Source: Bifidobacterium asteroides
GTDB taxonomy: Bacteria > Actinomycetota > Actinomycetes > Actinomycetales > Bifidobacteriaceae
Assembly (NCBI RefSeq): GCF_019469425.1
Contig: NZ_CP048272.1
Span: 992,001-1,056,000, forward strand
Reading direction: 5' to 3'
Length of the DNA: 64,000 nucleotides
The notes under the pieces were generated by a model. It was not told the origin of the DNA. It ran no database searches and saw only the letters and a list, made by a program, of their open reading frames with translations. Shown piece by piece: positions 17,578-25,854 of this stretch. The translations under genes and the position numbers were made by a program. Positions within the stretch are counted from its first letter, which is position 1. Every line of letters starts with the position of its first letter.

Positions 17578-17646
17578 TGCCGTATGTGCCTTTCGGGTTG
17601 GACTGTTGTAGAGGTGAAGGCATGTGGCGGCATGCGGTTTGTCGGG

Positions 17647-18033
17647 TTATGTGGTCGATACCTGCAGAAGCAGAATCGCGTAGGCGAAGATGAGCGGCCC
17701 GTCCGCCTGCCGCATGGGGCCCGAGGAGGGTGCTGCGGACACGATGGGGAAGGGCAGGCCGCCGGCTGTGATGGCGTGGATGATGTCAGCGGCAAGGTCC
17801 TGTGCCTTGGCGAAGTCGCCGGTGCCGTCCTCCCGGCGGGCGATGACGCTCAGGCGCAGGCGCACGTACTGGCTGACGGGTGTGGCCATGCCCTGCGGCT
17901 CCCCGGCTAGAACGCACTCCAGAAGCGGATTGCCCTTGTCGCGCAGGCTGCCGAAGTGTACGCCGGGGAAGCAGGCTCGCAGAAAGGGCAGGAGCGTGGC
18001 CTCAATCCTGGGGGTACGGGCTGGCGGCGTCAT
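17647..18033 (-). CDS. Tail terminator-like protein
   Basis: The 128-residue product starts at ATG 18033 and overlaps the preceding stop as ATGA. It has a helical N-terminus with ATLLPFLRACFPGVHFGSL, a segment VRLRLSVIARREDG with alternating strands, and a helix AQDLAADIIHAI. Size, order (just before the major tail protein) and strand/helix pattern match the tail terminator or tail-completion proteins of siphoviruses. No catalytic motif is expected. Confidence 0.65.
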   Translation of the reverse strand: MTPPARTPRIEATLLPFLRACFPGVHFGSLRDKGNPLLECVLAGEPQGMATPVSQYVRLRLSVIARREDGTGDFAKAQDLAADIIHAITAGGLPFPIVSAAPSSGPMRQADGPLIFAYAILLLQVSTT

Positions 18034-18278
18034 ACGCGCACCCGCCCGAGCGCCTGCGTCAAGGCACCGTTCTTGGTCTCGTTGGGCCCGTCGGTGATTA
18101 GGGTGACGCCGTTGCGGGTCCTGCCCTCGCTCTGGTCCCTGACCCTGATGCGTCCATGAGGATCGTGGCCAACGGCCCGCTCGCAGGCTTCGTGCACCAC
18201 CTGCTGGATCCGTTGGCTTTTCAAGACCTCGTTGCTGAACGCCTGCCGGTTGAATACGAACTTGCACCGCTTTGCCAT
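18030..18278 (-). CDS. Small head-tail connector protein (HK97 gp10-type position)
   Basis: The product is 82 residues, basic, and starts MAKRCKFVFNRQAF with helices that contain IQQVVHEACERAV, a DPHGRIRVRD turn and a Gly/Asn-rich end. ATG 18278 has AAGGAAGGCTGAAC in front. The place after the head-closure gene and before the tail terminator corresponds to HK97 gp10-like proteins, which form part of the neck. Confidence 0.6.
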   Translation of the reverse strand: MAKRCKFVFNRQAFSNEVLKSQRIQQVVHEACERAVGHDPHGRIRVRDQSEGRTRNGVTLITDGPNETKNGALTQALGRVRV

Positions 18279-18280
18279 GT

Positions 18281-18601
18281 TCAGCCTTCCTTAAGCGACA
18301 CGTTGATGACCTCGCCGATATGGCGGCCGGCGGTGTCATGCCAGATGGCCACAGTGCCCTCAATCCGGGCCATGCGCCCCCTGACCCTGACCACATCGCT
18401 CTCCCGGATGCCGGTGGGCTCGGGGGAGCGGATGTAGAGCGTGCAGTTGTATTCGACCGCCAGCGAGTCGGTGTCGGCGGCGGCGTCCTTCTGGAGGGGT
18501 GCCACCAGCGCCGGCATGCTTTTCCAAAGGTGCAGGCCGGACTGGATGGTGTTTCCGTCTGCGTCGGTGTCTGCAAGCCCCCGGTAAACCTCAATCGTCT
18601 C
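18281..18601 (-). CDS. Head closure / stopper-like protein
   Basis: The 106-residue beta-rich protein has VEYNCTLYIRSPEPTG and a small barrel pattern around DVVRVRGRMARIEG and TVAIWHDTAGRHIG, as seen in head-closure proteins. I choose TTG 18601 because GGGAG lies 6 bases upstream and it overlaps the preceding gene by only 11 bases; a GTG at 18646 would add 15 residues with no binding site. It follows the connector gene, consistent with the neck order connector, stopper, gp10-like, terminator. Confidence 0.6.
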   Translation of the reverse strand, partial: ETIEVYRGLADTDADGNTIQSGLHLWKSMPALVAPLQKDAAADTDSLAVEYNCTLYIRSPEPTGIRESDVVRVRGRMARIEGTVAIWHDTAGRHIGEVINVSLKEG

Positions 18602-19010
18602 CAACCGGGTCTCCCATCTGAATGACGAAGGCCCTGCGCGCGGCACCTACGCCGAGCGACCTTTTCTCACTGTCGAGCAGGTAGAGGTCGCCCAGCGGGT
18701 TGCTAAACGTGTAACCGCTGGTGAACGGGCCGGTGGTCTCGTTCGCCTGGCTGGTGCCTGCTGGCAGACCGGTTTCGTCGGCCGACAGCGCCCGTTGGAC
18801 CATGGCGCAGCAGATGTCGGCGCAGATGCCTGGCTCCTGCAGCTCGTAGTCGGCCCACCGGGGGCAGGTGGCCCGGATCTTGCGCGAGGCCCGGGCTAGC
18901 AGGACGCCGGCCTTGCTGCGCTGGTCCCCGGTCAGCTTGTGCCAGCCGGATTCCAACTCCTCAACGGATGTGAAGGCGTTGTCCTGCGGGGTTTCGTCTC
19001 GTCCGCCCAT
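18591..19010 (-). CDS. Head-tail connector protein (Gp19/Gp15-like)
   Basis: The protein is 139 residues. Its helical N-terminal half has LTGDQRSKAGVLLARASRKI and AMVQRALSADE. The C-terminal extension PFTSGYTFSNPLGDLYLL precedes a short LDSEKRSLG segment. This is the pattern of the Gp19/Gp15/Gp42 head-tail connectors of actinophages: helices over the capsid vertex, loop into the neck. ATG 19010 follows AGGAGGAACC. It is the first neck gene after the capsid gene and the small acidic protein. Confidence 0.75.
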   Translation of the reverse strand: MGGRDETPQDNAFTSVEELESGWHKLTGDQRSKAGVLLARASRKIRATCPRWADYELQEPGICADICCAMVQRALSADETGLPAGTSQANETTGPFTSGYTFSNPLGDLYLLDSEKRSLGVGAARRAFVIQMGDPVGDD

Positions 19011-19018
19011 GGTTCCTC

Positions 19019-19306
19019 CTAGAGTTCGTCCACCCGTTGCTCGCCGGTGTCTAGGTTGCGCGTGATGCGTACCCGGACCTTGTCGGGGCGGGTGGCTTCG
19101 AAGGTCTCGTAACGGCCGGCGGGCTCGTTCTTCGCGGAAGAGGCGGGGGCTGCAGGCGGCTCCTTCTCTTTGTCGGGTTCCTCGACGGGGGTTTCCTGCA
19201 CGGGCTCGGTCTGCGCATCTTCGGGCTCGTTCGCGGTGACGGCCTGGGTCGGCTCCGATTCAGTCTGTTTCTTGGCCGCTGCGCCGGCGGTCTTCCTGCT
19301 AGCCAT
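19019..19306 (-). CDS. Acidic linker-rich capsid-region protein
   Basis: The 95-residue product has a low-complexity N-terminal two thirds of Glu, Pro, Thr and Ala (QTESEPTQAV, then EEPDKEKEPP) and a compact C-terminal end with KVRVRITRNLDTGEQ. It could be a capsid decoration or head-assembly factor; the family is unknown to me. ATG 19306 has GAAGGGTG eight bases before it and overlaps the capsid gene by 8 bases, which suggests coupled expression. Confidence 0.55.
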   Translation of the reverse strand: MASRKTAGAAAKKQTESEPTQAVTANEPEDAQTEPVQETPVEEPDKEKEPPAAPASSAKNEPAGRYETFEATRPDKVRVRITRNLDTGEQRVDEL

Positions 19307-20255
19307 TGATGACACCCTTCAGTCGTGCAGCTGCCTTGCCGCCGAAAACGGCAAGCCCGACGAAGAACTCGATGCGGGTGCGGTAGGCGGGCTTGTCCTG
19401 CAGCTGGCCCAGATCCTGCACGTTGACGCCCCCGTTGGTCAAGCCGGTGACCGCCTGGTCGCCTTCCGAGGAGCCGTACCGCACCGCGTAGATGCTGGAG
19501 GTGGCTGTCGCTGTGCCCTGGGTCTCAGACTGTGCGAGGATCTGGGTGCCGTCCGGGTTGGTGCCGGCCTCCAGGATGGGGATGCCGTTCCACTGGATGG
19601 CCCGCTTGCCGGCGATGTCTTCCTCCAGGACGGCATCCAGGCTTACGTGCCGTAGCGCGGATCCGATCTTGCGCACGACCGCGGAGTTGGCGTAGATTGC
19701 GCCGTTCTGGGCGTTGATGCCTGGCACGGCTGCCAGAAGGTCATCCAGATGGTCCAGGAAGGCGTGGATCTCCGCTGTGGTGGAGCCCACGATTGGAGCG
19801 CCGTTGACGCCGGCTTCCAGGACTTGGCTGCCGACCAGGCGTTTGCGTAGCCCGTCGAAGGCCTTGGGATCCACGGCGGTGTCACCGTTGAAGAAGGTGT
19901 CTTGGAATTTGTAGGACAGGGCCTTGGTTTTCAGAACGGTCTGCTCGGCCCGCTGGTCGTTGAGGTTGCTGCGGGTCTTCTGGATGAAGGTGTCCACGTC
20001 CGCGTCGCCGCCCAGGATATGCAGGGACTCGGTCTTCTGGTTGACGGTGCCGGTGGACTCGGTGTATCCCTCGTTCACGTTGCGGAACTCGACTCCCGGC
20101 AGGCTTGCTTCCGCATCGTAGGAGAAGGCGTTGCCCTCGATCGGCATGAAGGGGATTCGGTCCAGGATGGGGCTGGACTGCACAAAGGTCTCCAGCACGC
20201 CCTTGGTGAGCATGTCCTGCGAGAGCTTCGCGGATTCGGCTAGTGTGACGGCCAT
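19299..20255 (-). CDS. Major capsid protein, HK97-fold type
   Basis: The 318-residue product builds the icosahedral head. Visible features are the N-terminal helix LSQDMLTKGVLETF, the hydrophobic IPFMPIEGNAFSYDAEA stretch that fits an E-loop, the helix SNLNDQRAEQ and DGLRKRLVGSQ. In the A-domain GAIYANSAVVRKIGSALRHV is typical. ATG 20255 has AAGGAG. No separate protease gene is visible in the operon. The gene lies between a scaffold-like protein and the neck genes, as expected. Confidence 0.85.
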   Translation of the reverse strand: MAVTLAESAKLSQDMLTKGVLETFVQSSPILDRIPFMPIEGNAFSYDAEASLPGVEFRNVNEGYTESTGTVNQKTESLHILGGDADVDTFIQKTRSNLNDQRAEQTVLKTKALSYKFQDTFFNGDTAVDPKAFDGLRKRLVGSQVLEAGVNGAPIVGSTTAEIHAFLDHLDDLLAAVPGINAQNGAIYANSAVVRKIGSALRHVSLDAVLEEDIAGKRAIQWNGIPILEAGTNPDGTQILAQSETQGTATATSSIYAVRYGSSEGDQAVTGLTNGGVNVQDLGQLQDKPAYRTRIEFFVGLAVFGGKAAARLKGVING

Positions 20256-20281
20256 GGTTGATGGCTCCTTTCAGATGGTGT

Positions 20282-20866
20282 TCATTGGTCCGCATAGGCG
20301 GCGGCCAGCAGCTGGGCGGGGCTCATACGGCCCCAGTCGCCGCCAGCGGTCGGCGGGTTGGCAGGCGGCAGCTTGGGCTTGGTGCCCTGCTGCTTCTCGG
20401 TGATCTCTCCGATGGCCTCCTGGAGCTTCTGCGCGTTCGCCTTGAGCGCGTCCCCCTCGCCGGCCAGCAGGGCCACGACCTCCCGGCTCAGCCCGGTGTC
20501 ATCGGCGATTGAGCCGAGCAGCAGCTCGCGTTCATGGGCCGCCTTGAGCTCGTCGCGTTCCTTGGCCGCCTGCTCGGCCTGTTCGCGCAACTTATCAATC
20601 TCGCTCTTTTTCGCCTCTTCGATCTCGTCAAGCTTGGCCGCTTTCGACTTGATTTCGTCGTAGTCGGCGTACCTGGCCTCGATCTCGGCGGCGCGCTTGG
20701 CGAGCGCTCGGCTGAATTCCTTGGACTCGTCTGACCGGCCGGCCTTGGGGTCGGCGGGTTTCGGGGCCGAGGGTTTCGGCTCGGTCGCGGGTGTGCCTCC
20801 GGATGCTGGATTGGGGTCGGGGTTGGTGACGCAGCGGATACGGCGGGGCACGGGATGGTTGTGCAT
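20282..20866 (-). CDS. Capsid scaffolding-like protein
   Basis: The 194-residue protein has a Pro/Ala/Lys-rich N-terminus and a long uninterrupted coiled coil with EIKSKAAKLDEIEEAKKSEI and on through REQAEQAAKERDELKAA. A short C-terminal helix MSPAQLLAAAYAD ends it. This long-coil design and the position directly before the major capsid gene are those of scaffolding proteins. ATG 20866 has AAGGAGAAACCCC in front. The upstream neighbour is the phage tRNA-Tyr. Confidence 0.75.
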   Translation of the reverse strand: MHNHPVPRRIRCVTNPDPNPASGGTPATEPKPSAPKPADPKAGRSDESKEFSRALAKRAAEIEARYADYDEIKSKAAKLDEIEEAKKSEIDKLREQAEQAAKERDELKAAHERELLLGSIADDTGLSREVVALLAGEGDALKANAQKLQEAIGEITEKQQGTKPKLPPANPPTAGGDWGRMSPAQLLAAAYADQ

Positions 20867-20948
20867 GGGGTTTCTCCTTGGATTGGTCGGACGCACGGTT
20901 AGCGACGCGGCGTGCGGGGTCCGCGAAAGATGGTGCTGTGAGAGGATC

Positions 20949-21033
20949 TGGTGGCGGGTGCAGGATTCGAACCTGCGTAGCCTGAGGCGGCCGAGTTACA
21001 GTCGGCTCCCGTTGTCCTCTTGGGTAACCCGCC
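20949..21033 (-). tRNA. Phage-encoded tRNA-Tyr (GTA)
   Basis: The minus-strand sequence folds as a class II tRNA: acceptor GGCGGGT with ACCCGCC, anticodon loop CTGTAAC carrying GTA, an extra-long variable arm of the tyrosine type, T arm with GGTTCGAATCC. The discriminator A and a genome-encoded CCA occupy 20952-20949. The chromosomal tRNA-Ala in this window lacks CCA, so the encoded CCA marks a foreign origin. It sits inside the late operon between the MuF-nuclease gene and the scaffold gene. Confidence 0.93.
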
Positions 21034-21116
21034 GGGGTGTGGTAGCTTGGATAGTGCCAGGAGGCCCTCCGGGGTAGTGAAATAACCTACGGAAACCAGG
21101 GGATTGTCTCCTGGCT

Positions 21117-22421
21117 CTACTTTTTCAGTGTGACCTCCTTCAGGCCGTTGTTGCTGAGAATCCATAGTCTCTTGATGGGTGTTTGCGTGCGCTGGTTATA
21201 GAGCGCAAGCTGGTTGATGAGCTTGTCTGGCACTTCGGTGTCGCCTAGGTCGATGATGAAGGAGTCCTTGGTGACGCCTTTTCTGGCTGCCTTGCTGGCG
21301 GCTTCGGAGATGCGTTTGGCGATGTGCGAGTATTTGGCGGTTTGCATGGACTTCAGCTCGTAGTCGCCGTCCTGCTCGTTCCAGTGGAAGTCGTTGGTGG
21401 GCAAGAACTTTCGTCTGTCCTTGGGGATCCATCGGTAGTGGTTGCCGAGTTTGGCGAAGCGTTCGAGGAATACGATTTCGTGCATCTCCAGCACGTCCTT
21501 TGATGTGGGGATGCCGAGTTTTCGCTGGCGGGCGTCCCAGACGCTTTGGGGATGCGGTTTTTCGTTTTGCAGGGAGAGGATGCGCCGTTCGTCCTTCCAG
21601 GCGGTACGTGTCCTATCCGTGGCGACCCCATCCTTGAGCTGCTCGGGGTACATGGTGCGCATGCGTGCCAGGCGTTCGCGGTAGTCGCCGCTGCCTGTGG
21701 AGTCCCACATGCGGCGGTACCGGTCTGGGTTGAAGCCGGCGAGGTGCTGCTTGCCCCAGCTGGGCACTATGCGGCAGTCGCAGTGAGGGTGGTAGGAGTT
21801 TCCTAGACCGGCTGACTCCTCGCTGAGGTAGGCGAAGCCGCGGGAGGCGAGCATGAGGCAGAAGGCGCAGGTGGTGGGGCCGGCCGGCACTCTAGCCCAT
21901 CTGGGTTTGGTTGGGTCCAGTCTCATGTTGCGTTGCAGTGTCAGGCGTTCCGATGCTGCGATCATTTCGGCGATGAACTGCTGTGCGTCATCCAGGTTCG
22001 ACAGGTCGGGCCACAGGTCCTCGATGCGTTTGCGGGCCCGTGACTGGCGTTCGGCGACCTCCTGGTAGGTAAGCCCGGCGAAGTCCGAATCGTTGAATCC
22101 GCCCTGGACCTGCCATAGGGTGCGGTCGGGGTCGATGAGGGCAGTGTGGTCGAACGTGGGGAAGTCGGCATCTCCGTATTCGGCCCATAGGGTGCGCAGG
22201 GTGTCATAGTAGTCGTTGGCCATCTGGCTGGCGTCTCTGGCGTACTGGGCTATCAGGTCTTTCGCGTCCATGGGGTCGCGTGAGAGGACCACCTCCAGTT
22301 CGTCGGCCGCCGTCTCGCGGAGGGCATCGAGATTTCTGCGGTGGTCCTTGTGGGCCTGGTCAAGCAGCCGTTGGAGCTCCCGCATGCGGTCCGGGCTTGG
22401 ATGCAGGTCGTTGAGACTCAT
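21117..22421 (-). CDS. MuF-type minor head protein with C-terminal CdiA-type nuclease toxin domain
   Basis: Residues 1-240 form an actinophage MuF/VG15 head protein: helical N-terminus, TTCAFCLMLASRG and the ligand cluster YHPHCDCRIVP. A linker leads to about residues 309-434, which match the CdiA C-terminal nuclease pattern: LEMHEIVFLERFAKLGNHY, then YELKSMQTAK with the acid and lysine E355-x-K357, the strand DSFIIDLGD, and IKRLWILSNNGLKEVTL at the end. Such domains are PD-(D/E)xK-like tRNA nucleases. ATG 22421, 6 bases after GGAGG, is preferred. No immunity gene is adjacent; a tRNA gene follows instead. The toxin call is from motif resemblance. Confidence 0.82.
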   Translation of the reverse strand: MSLNDLHPSPDRMRELQRLLDQAHKDHRRNLDALRETAADELEVVLSRDPMDAKDLIAQYARDASQMANDYYDTLRTLWAEYGDADFPTFDHTALIDPDRTLWQVQGGFNDSDFAGLTYQEVAERQSRARKRIEDLWPDLSNLDDAQQFIAEMIAASERLTLQRNMRLDPTKPRWARVPAGPTTCAFCLMLASRGFAYLSEESAGLGNSYHPHCDCRIVPSWGKQHLAGFNPDRYRRMWDSTGSGDYRERLARMRTMYPEQLKDGVATDRTRTAWKDERRILSLQNEKPHPQSVWDARQRKLGIPTSKDVLEMHEIVFLERFAKLGNHYRWIPKDRRKFLPTNDFHWNEQDGDYELKSMQTAKYSHIAKRISEAASKAARKGVTKDSFIIDLGDTEVPDKLINQLALYNQRTQTPIKRLWILSNNGLKEVTLKK

Positions 22422-23811
22422 CATCCACCTCCGGTCCATGCAGCATGGTCGCTTTCAGCTGGTCGATGCGTTCCTGAGTTCTTGCGCGCTGCTGCTCGCC
22501 GCGCAGGGTGCGGCGCTGGCGGTCGGACAGGTCGAGCATGTCGTAGGTCACGTCGCTGTCGGCCGGAAGGATGCCGGCCTGCACGAGTTTCACGGCGGCG
22601 TCTGCTGCCGCGGCCCGGCTCGGTGTGGCGGGGTTGCGCCACTGGCAGGAGATCGCCTGGGCGGTTCCGTCGGGGCCGGCCAGGTTCTGGGCCCTTGCGA
22701 TGATGCGCTGCCAGGCGGGGCCGAACCAGGACTGGCATTGCTCGGCAGTCAGGCACAGCTCCTTCTGGGCCTTATCGATTGCCTCGGCGGAGGAGGGGTT
22801 GTCGGTGAGCACGCCCATCGCGTCTGGCGGCAGGCTGGTGGCGGAGGCGAACATTGTGGCTGTCTGACGCAGCTGCGCGCTGTGAGGCTCGAAGCTGTAC
22901 TGCGGGAACTGACCGACGGTGGGCTGCTCCCCGTCGACATCGCTGGGGATGGCCAGCACCTGGTCCAGCATGATCTTCCAGTTGGGAATCCTGCCCCCAT
23001 CCTCATCGGTGAACATGTCCTCGCTGACTCCGATAAAGTAACGGGGCGGGACGGAATACAGCTCGGCCTGCATCTCGGAACGCAGAAAGGTGCGCACGGC
23101 GCTGTCGGTCAGGCTCATGACGGTGCGGCTGATGCGGCTGCGGCCGAAGGGGCGTTTGGCGTCGGGCTTGTAGGCCAGCAGTTCGCAGGGCAGGCGCTGG
23201 CCGGCGTGGTCTGTGCGCGAGTACACCTGCCAGACAGGGCCGGACTGCACGATGCCGACGGTGTGCTCGGTGTCCATCAGGTACATGCCTTGCAGGAGTT
23301 TGCCGTCGTCGGACACGTCGAGCAGGAGGGCCGCAGCCAGGCCGTGCAGGCGCTTGTCCCACACGCCGGTGGCCACGTCCGCGGTGAACTCCTGGATGAT
23401 GGCTTCGGGCTCGCCGATGGAGGTGTCGCCCTGTAGGGCAGCCAGGAAGCTGCATGAGTGCACGAGCGCGTCGGTATGCGCGGACTGGGCGGTCTGCAGC
23501 AGGCCGTTGGCGTCCATCAGGTCGGACACCTGCCTTGACAGCTCGGAGCCGTCCTGGGTGGTGACCCCATCCAGGACCACACGGTTGGCGAGCGCTTCGA
23601 CGGCTTTCTCGGGCCAGCCCACGACGATGTCGATGTCTTTGGCGATGGGCGGCAGGCTGTAGCCTATGTCCTTGAGTTCGTTGCGCCCGTCGTAGTATTT
23701 GGTGCGGATCAGGTTGCGGGCGCGTTTTTCAAGCAGGCGGCGCAGGAGCCTGCGGTAGAGGGTCTGCTCAGTGTTGGTCAGGCCGCTGATGGTCTGAGGC
23801 GGGATGATCAT
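22360..23811 (-). CDS. Portal protein (SPP1/actinophage type)
   Basis: The 483-residue product builds the dodecameric DNA channel. It begins MIIPPQTISGLTNTEQ and has the family's YYDGRNELKDIGYSLPP near the N-terminus and WPEKAVEALANRV. Typical core segments are FGRSRISRTVMSLTDSAVRT and SEMQAELYSVPPRYFIG. The clip and wing region ends with LTDNPSSAEAIDKAQKELC. ATG 23811 overlaps the terminase stop as ATGA. The C-terminus is rich in Arg and Gln and overlaps the MuF gene by about 60 bases. Confidence 0.9.
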   Translation of the reverse strand: MIIPPQTISGLTNTEQTLYRRLLRRLLEKRARNLIRTKYYDGRNELKDIGYSLPPIAKDIDIVVGWPEKAVEALANRVVLDGVTTQDGSELSRQVSDLMDANGLLQTAQSAHTDALVHSCSFLAALQGDTSIGEPEAIIQEFTADVATGVWDKRLHGLAAALLLDVSDDGKLLQGMYLMDTEHTVGIVQSGPVWQVYSRTDHAGQRLPCELLAYKPDAKRPFGRSRISRTVMSLTDSAVRTFLRSEMQAELYSVPPRYFIGVSEDMFTDEDGGRIPNWKIMLDQVLAIPSDVDGEQPTVGQFPQYSFEPHSAQLRQTATMFASATSLPPDAMGVLTDNPSSAEAIDKAQKELCLTAEQCQSWFGPAWQRIIARAQNLAGPDGTAQAISCQWRNPATPSRAAAADAAVKLVQAGILPADSDVTYDMLDLSDRQRRTLRGEQQRARTQERIDQLKATMLHGPEVDDESQRPASKPGPHAGAPTAA

Positions 23812-25250
23812 CGTATGAGCCTCTGCTTTCGGTTGGGGTCGCGTTTGGTGACCGCTGTTCCATAGAGGGCGAGCGTCACCGCGATCAGGGGGCTGATGTC
23901 GATGTCGGAGCCGAGCTTGTTCCAGCCGACTGCTCCTGAGCCGCCGATGTTGCGGGTGGTGGCGTTGGCCACGGCGATGTCGAGGGCGGGCTGTTTGCCG
24001 TCGGCCAGGTGGGTGAGTTTGCCGTCCCTGAGCATGTCCAGCATCCTTCCGCAGGCGCGTCCCATGTCTGGGGCGCTGGTGGTGATGACCTTGACGTGCC
24101 GGGCTTTCAGGTCGGGCAGGAGGGCCATGGCGGGCGACTGGCCGTCGATGACGACGGCAGCGGTGTGCGGCCACCGGTCGGCAATCCAGTCGACGGCCCA
24201 GGCGCTGCCCTTGGACCGGGTGGATTCGAAGGCCTTGAGCTCGATGTGGGCGCTGCCGTCTGCGTGCTTGACGCAGCCGCCTATGGCCAGGCTCGAGCGG
24301 TCTGGGGGCATGTCGATGGCGTAGCCGACCTGGCCAGCGGTGTCCGGCTCGTCGGTGGCCGCCATCCGCCATTGCGCCGGGTCGATGGCGCTGCTGGCGG
24401 CGACGGTGTCCCAGATGCCGAGTCCCTCGCGCCGGAAGCTGTCAGGGCTGAGTTGTTTCTGCAGGCGCAGGATCGAGCTGGCCGGCGTGCGCTTGGGGTA
24501 GGAGGGGTTGGCCATGGCCCATTGCTTGCGGTCGTCGGGGTCTGCGTCGGGGTCGGCGCTGAATTCTAGGTAGAGCATGTCATCGGTGCCGGCTAGTGCC
24601 TCCTGGCGGCGGATGGTGAATGCTTCGCTGGGGTCGCCGGGCTTGGGTGGGGTGCCCATCATGATCAGCAGGCCGTTGTCGGCGGTGTTCATGGCGGGGA
24701 CCATGTCGCTCATAGCGGTCTCGGTCAGGATCTGTGCCTCGTCCAGGATGACGATGCCCACGCCCTTGAACCCGCGGCCGAACCCGCGTTCCCTGGCCCC
24801 GAACAGGATGCGAGAGCCGTTGGCGAAAGCGACTTCCTGCTGCCCGTTGGCGCTGCGGATGCGGGCGATGCGCCGGCGTGCGCCTTTGCGTCGGGCCATG
24901 GAGCGCATGTCGCCGAACGTCTCGTCCGAGGTGCGCGAGCGGTGGGCGGTCCACAGGACCAGGAGTCCGGGGTGCAGGATGCACAGCATGAACACCATGG
25001 ATCCGATCAGGAATGTCTTGCCCACCTGCCGGCACAGGCTCATGACCACACCGCCAATGCCTGCTGCGTACCTTCCGTCGGCTCGCTTGGCCAGGATGAG
25101 CATGCCCAGCGCGTCCTGCCAGTAGTCGAACTCGATGCCCAGGAGGGCCTGCGCTAATTGCCTGACTCTGGGCCATTCCGAGGAGACGATGCCAGAGGGG
25201 ATGAGCAGGTGGCGGGCGGCCTCAGATAGCTTCGGCGCTGAACGGGACAT
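23808..25250 (-). CDS. Terminase large subunit
   Basis: This ATP-driven packaging motor also cuts DNA. The Walker A motif lies in SLCRQVGKTFLIGS (about residue 70), Walker B in GIVILDEAQ (about 164-170) and the coupling motif in MMGTPPKPG. The C-terminal nuclease domain has acidic residues in GYAIDMPPDRSS and VVIDGQSP, and D in NKLGSDIDISPL. The start is ATG 25250, giving 480 residues and a 29-base overlap with the small subunit. The binding site is weak, so translation may depend on coupling. Confidence 0.93.
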   Translation of the reverse strand: MSRSAPKLSEAARHLLIPSGIVSSEWPRVRQLAQALLGIEFDYWQDALGMLILAKRADGRYAAGIGGVVMSLCRQVGKTFLIGSMVFMLCILHPGLLVLWTAHRSRTSDETFGDMRSMARRKGARRRIARIRSANGQQEVAFANGSRILFGARERGFGRGFKGVGIVILDEAQILTETAMSDMVPAMNTADNGLLIMMGTPPKPGDPSEAFTIRRQEALAGTDDMLYLEFSADPDADPDDRKQWAMANPSYPKRTPASSILRLQKQLSPDSFRREGLGIWDTVAASSAIDPAQWRMAATDEPDTAGQVGYAIDMPPDRSSLAIGGCVKHADGSAHIELKAFESTRSKGSAWAVDWIADRWPHTAAVVIDGQSPAMALLPDLKARHVKVITTSAPDMGRACGRMLDMLRDGKLTHLADGKQPALDIAVANATTRNIGGSGAVGWNKLGSDIDISPLIAVTLALYGTAVTKRDPNRKQRLIR

Positions 25251-25698
25251 CCTGCGCCTCGCTTTCCTGGTCGTCCAGAGCGGCGACCGGGTCGTCGTCC
25301 TCCCGGTAGTCCTGCAGCTCTTTGGAAGCCGCGAGCAGCTGCCTGGAGATGGCGGGCAGGTCACGGCTGGAAGTCTTGTCGGATTCAATAGCTTTCCTCA
25401 GCCGGCGCACGGTCAGGCGCAGCATGTCCTCGTAGGAGGGCAGCGGGTCGACCATCTCCTCGAAGTCTTCCTGGGTAAGCCGCTCGGGATCCTTGCGCCG
25501 GCGGCGCATGATCTTGGCCTGGCCGGCGGGCTGACGGGGAGAGGAGGCCGGGCGGGTGCGTTCGCGGCTGGCCTTTTTGCGGCAGGCCGGCGAGCAGTAC
25601 TTCTGGTCCTTGCGGGAGGGGATGAAAGCCTTGCCGCATTGCGGGCATTTGCGGATTTCGGCGGACAGGGCCTCGTGCGACGTTTTAACGCGGCTCAT
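25222..25698 (-). CDS. Small terminase-like protein with N-terminal zinc finger
   Basis: The first 45 residues hold a treble-clef-like zinc site (CPQCGKAFIPSRKDQKYC and then SPACRKK), a common DNA-binding module in actinophage terminase genes. The rest is helical: LTQEDFEEMVDPLPSYEDML then RLRKAIESDKTSSRDLPAIS and LLAASKELQDYRE, as in small terminase subunits that recognise the packaging site. ATG 25698 has an AAAGGGC site. It is directly upstream of the large subunit. Confidence 0.72.
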   Translation of the reverse strand: MSRVKTSHEALSAEIRKCPQCGKAFIPSRKDQKYCSPACRKKASRERTRPASSPRQPAGQAKIMRRRRKDPERLTQEDFEEMVDPLPSYEDMLRLTVRRLRKAIESDKTSSRDLPAISRQLLAASKELQDYREDDDPVAALDDQESEAQDVPFSAEAI

Positions 25699-25854
25699 GC
25701 CCTTTGCCTCCTCGCCAGTCGGCAGTATGGCTCCCGGTATGCGACGCTTCGGTGCCCTGCGACGTTTTTCATTTTCCTTGGTATCGCCCGGGGAGAGATC
25801 AGCACTGCACCCGAGGCTGCCGTCCAGGCCACCCAGGGGGTCCTCCCCCCAGGG

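Noticed and set aside
20899-21165. 88-codon minus-strand frame across the tRNA-Tyr gene as a possible immunity gene for the MuF nuclease
   Set aside because: It runs through the tRNA itself and has no ribosome binding site; the product is not protein-like.
24009-24569. Gly/Val/Asp-rich plus-strand frame opposite the terminase
   Set aside because: It is a shadow frame of the large terminase; repeated Gly-Val-Gly comes from antisense of high-GC codons.
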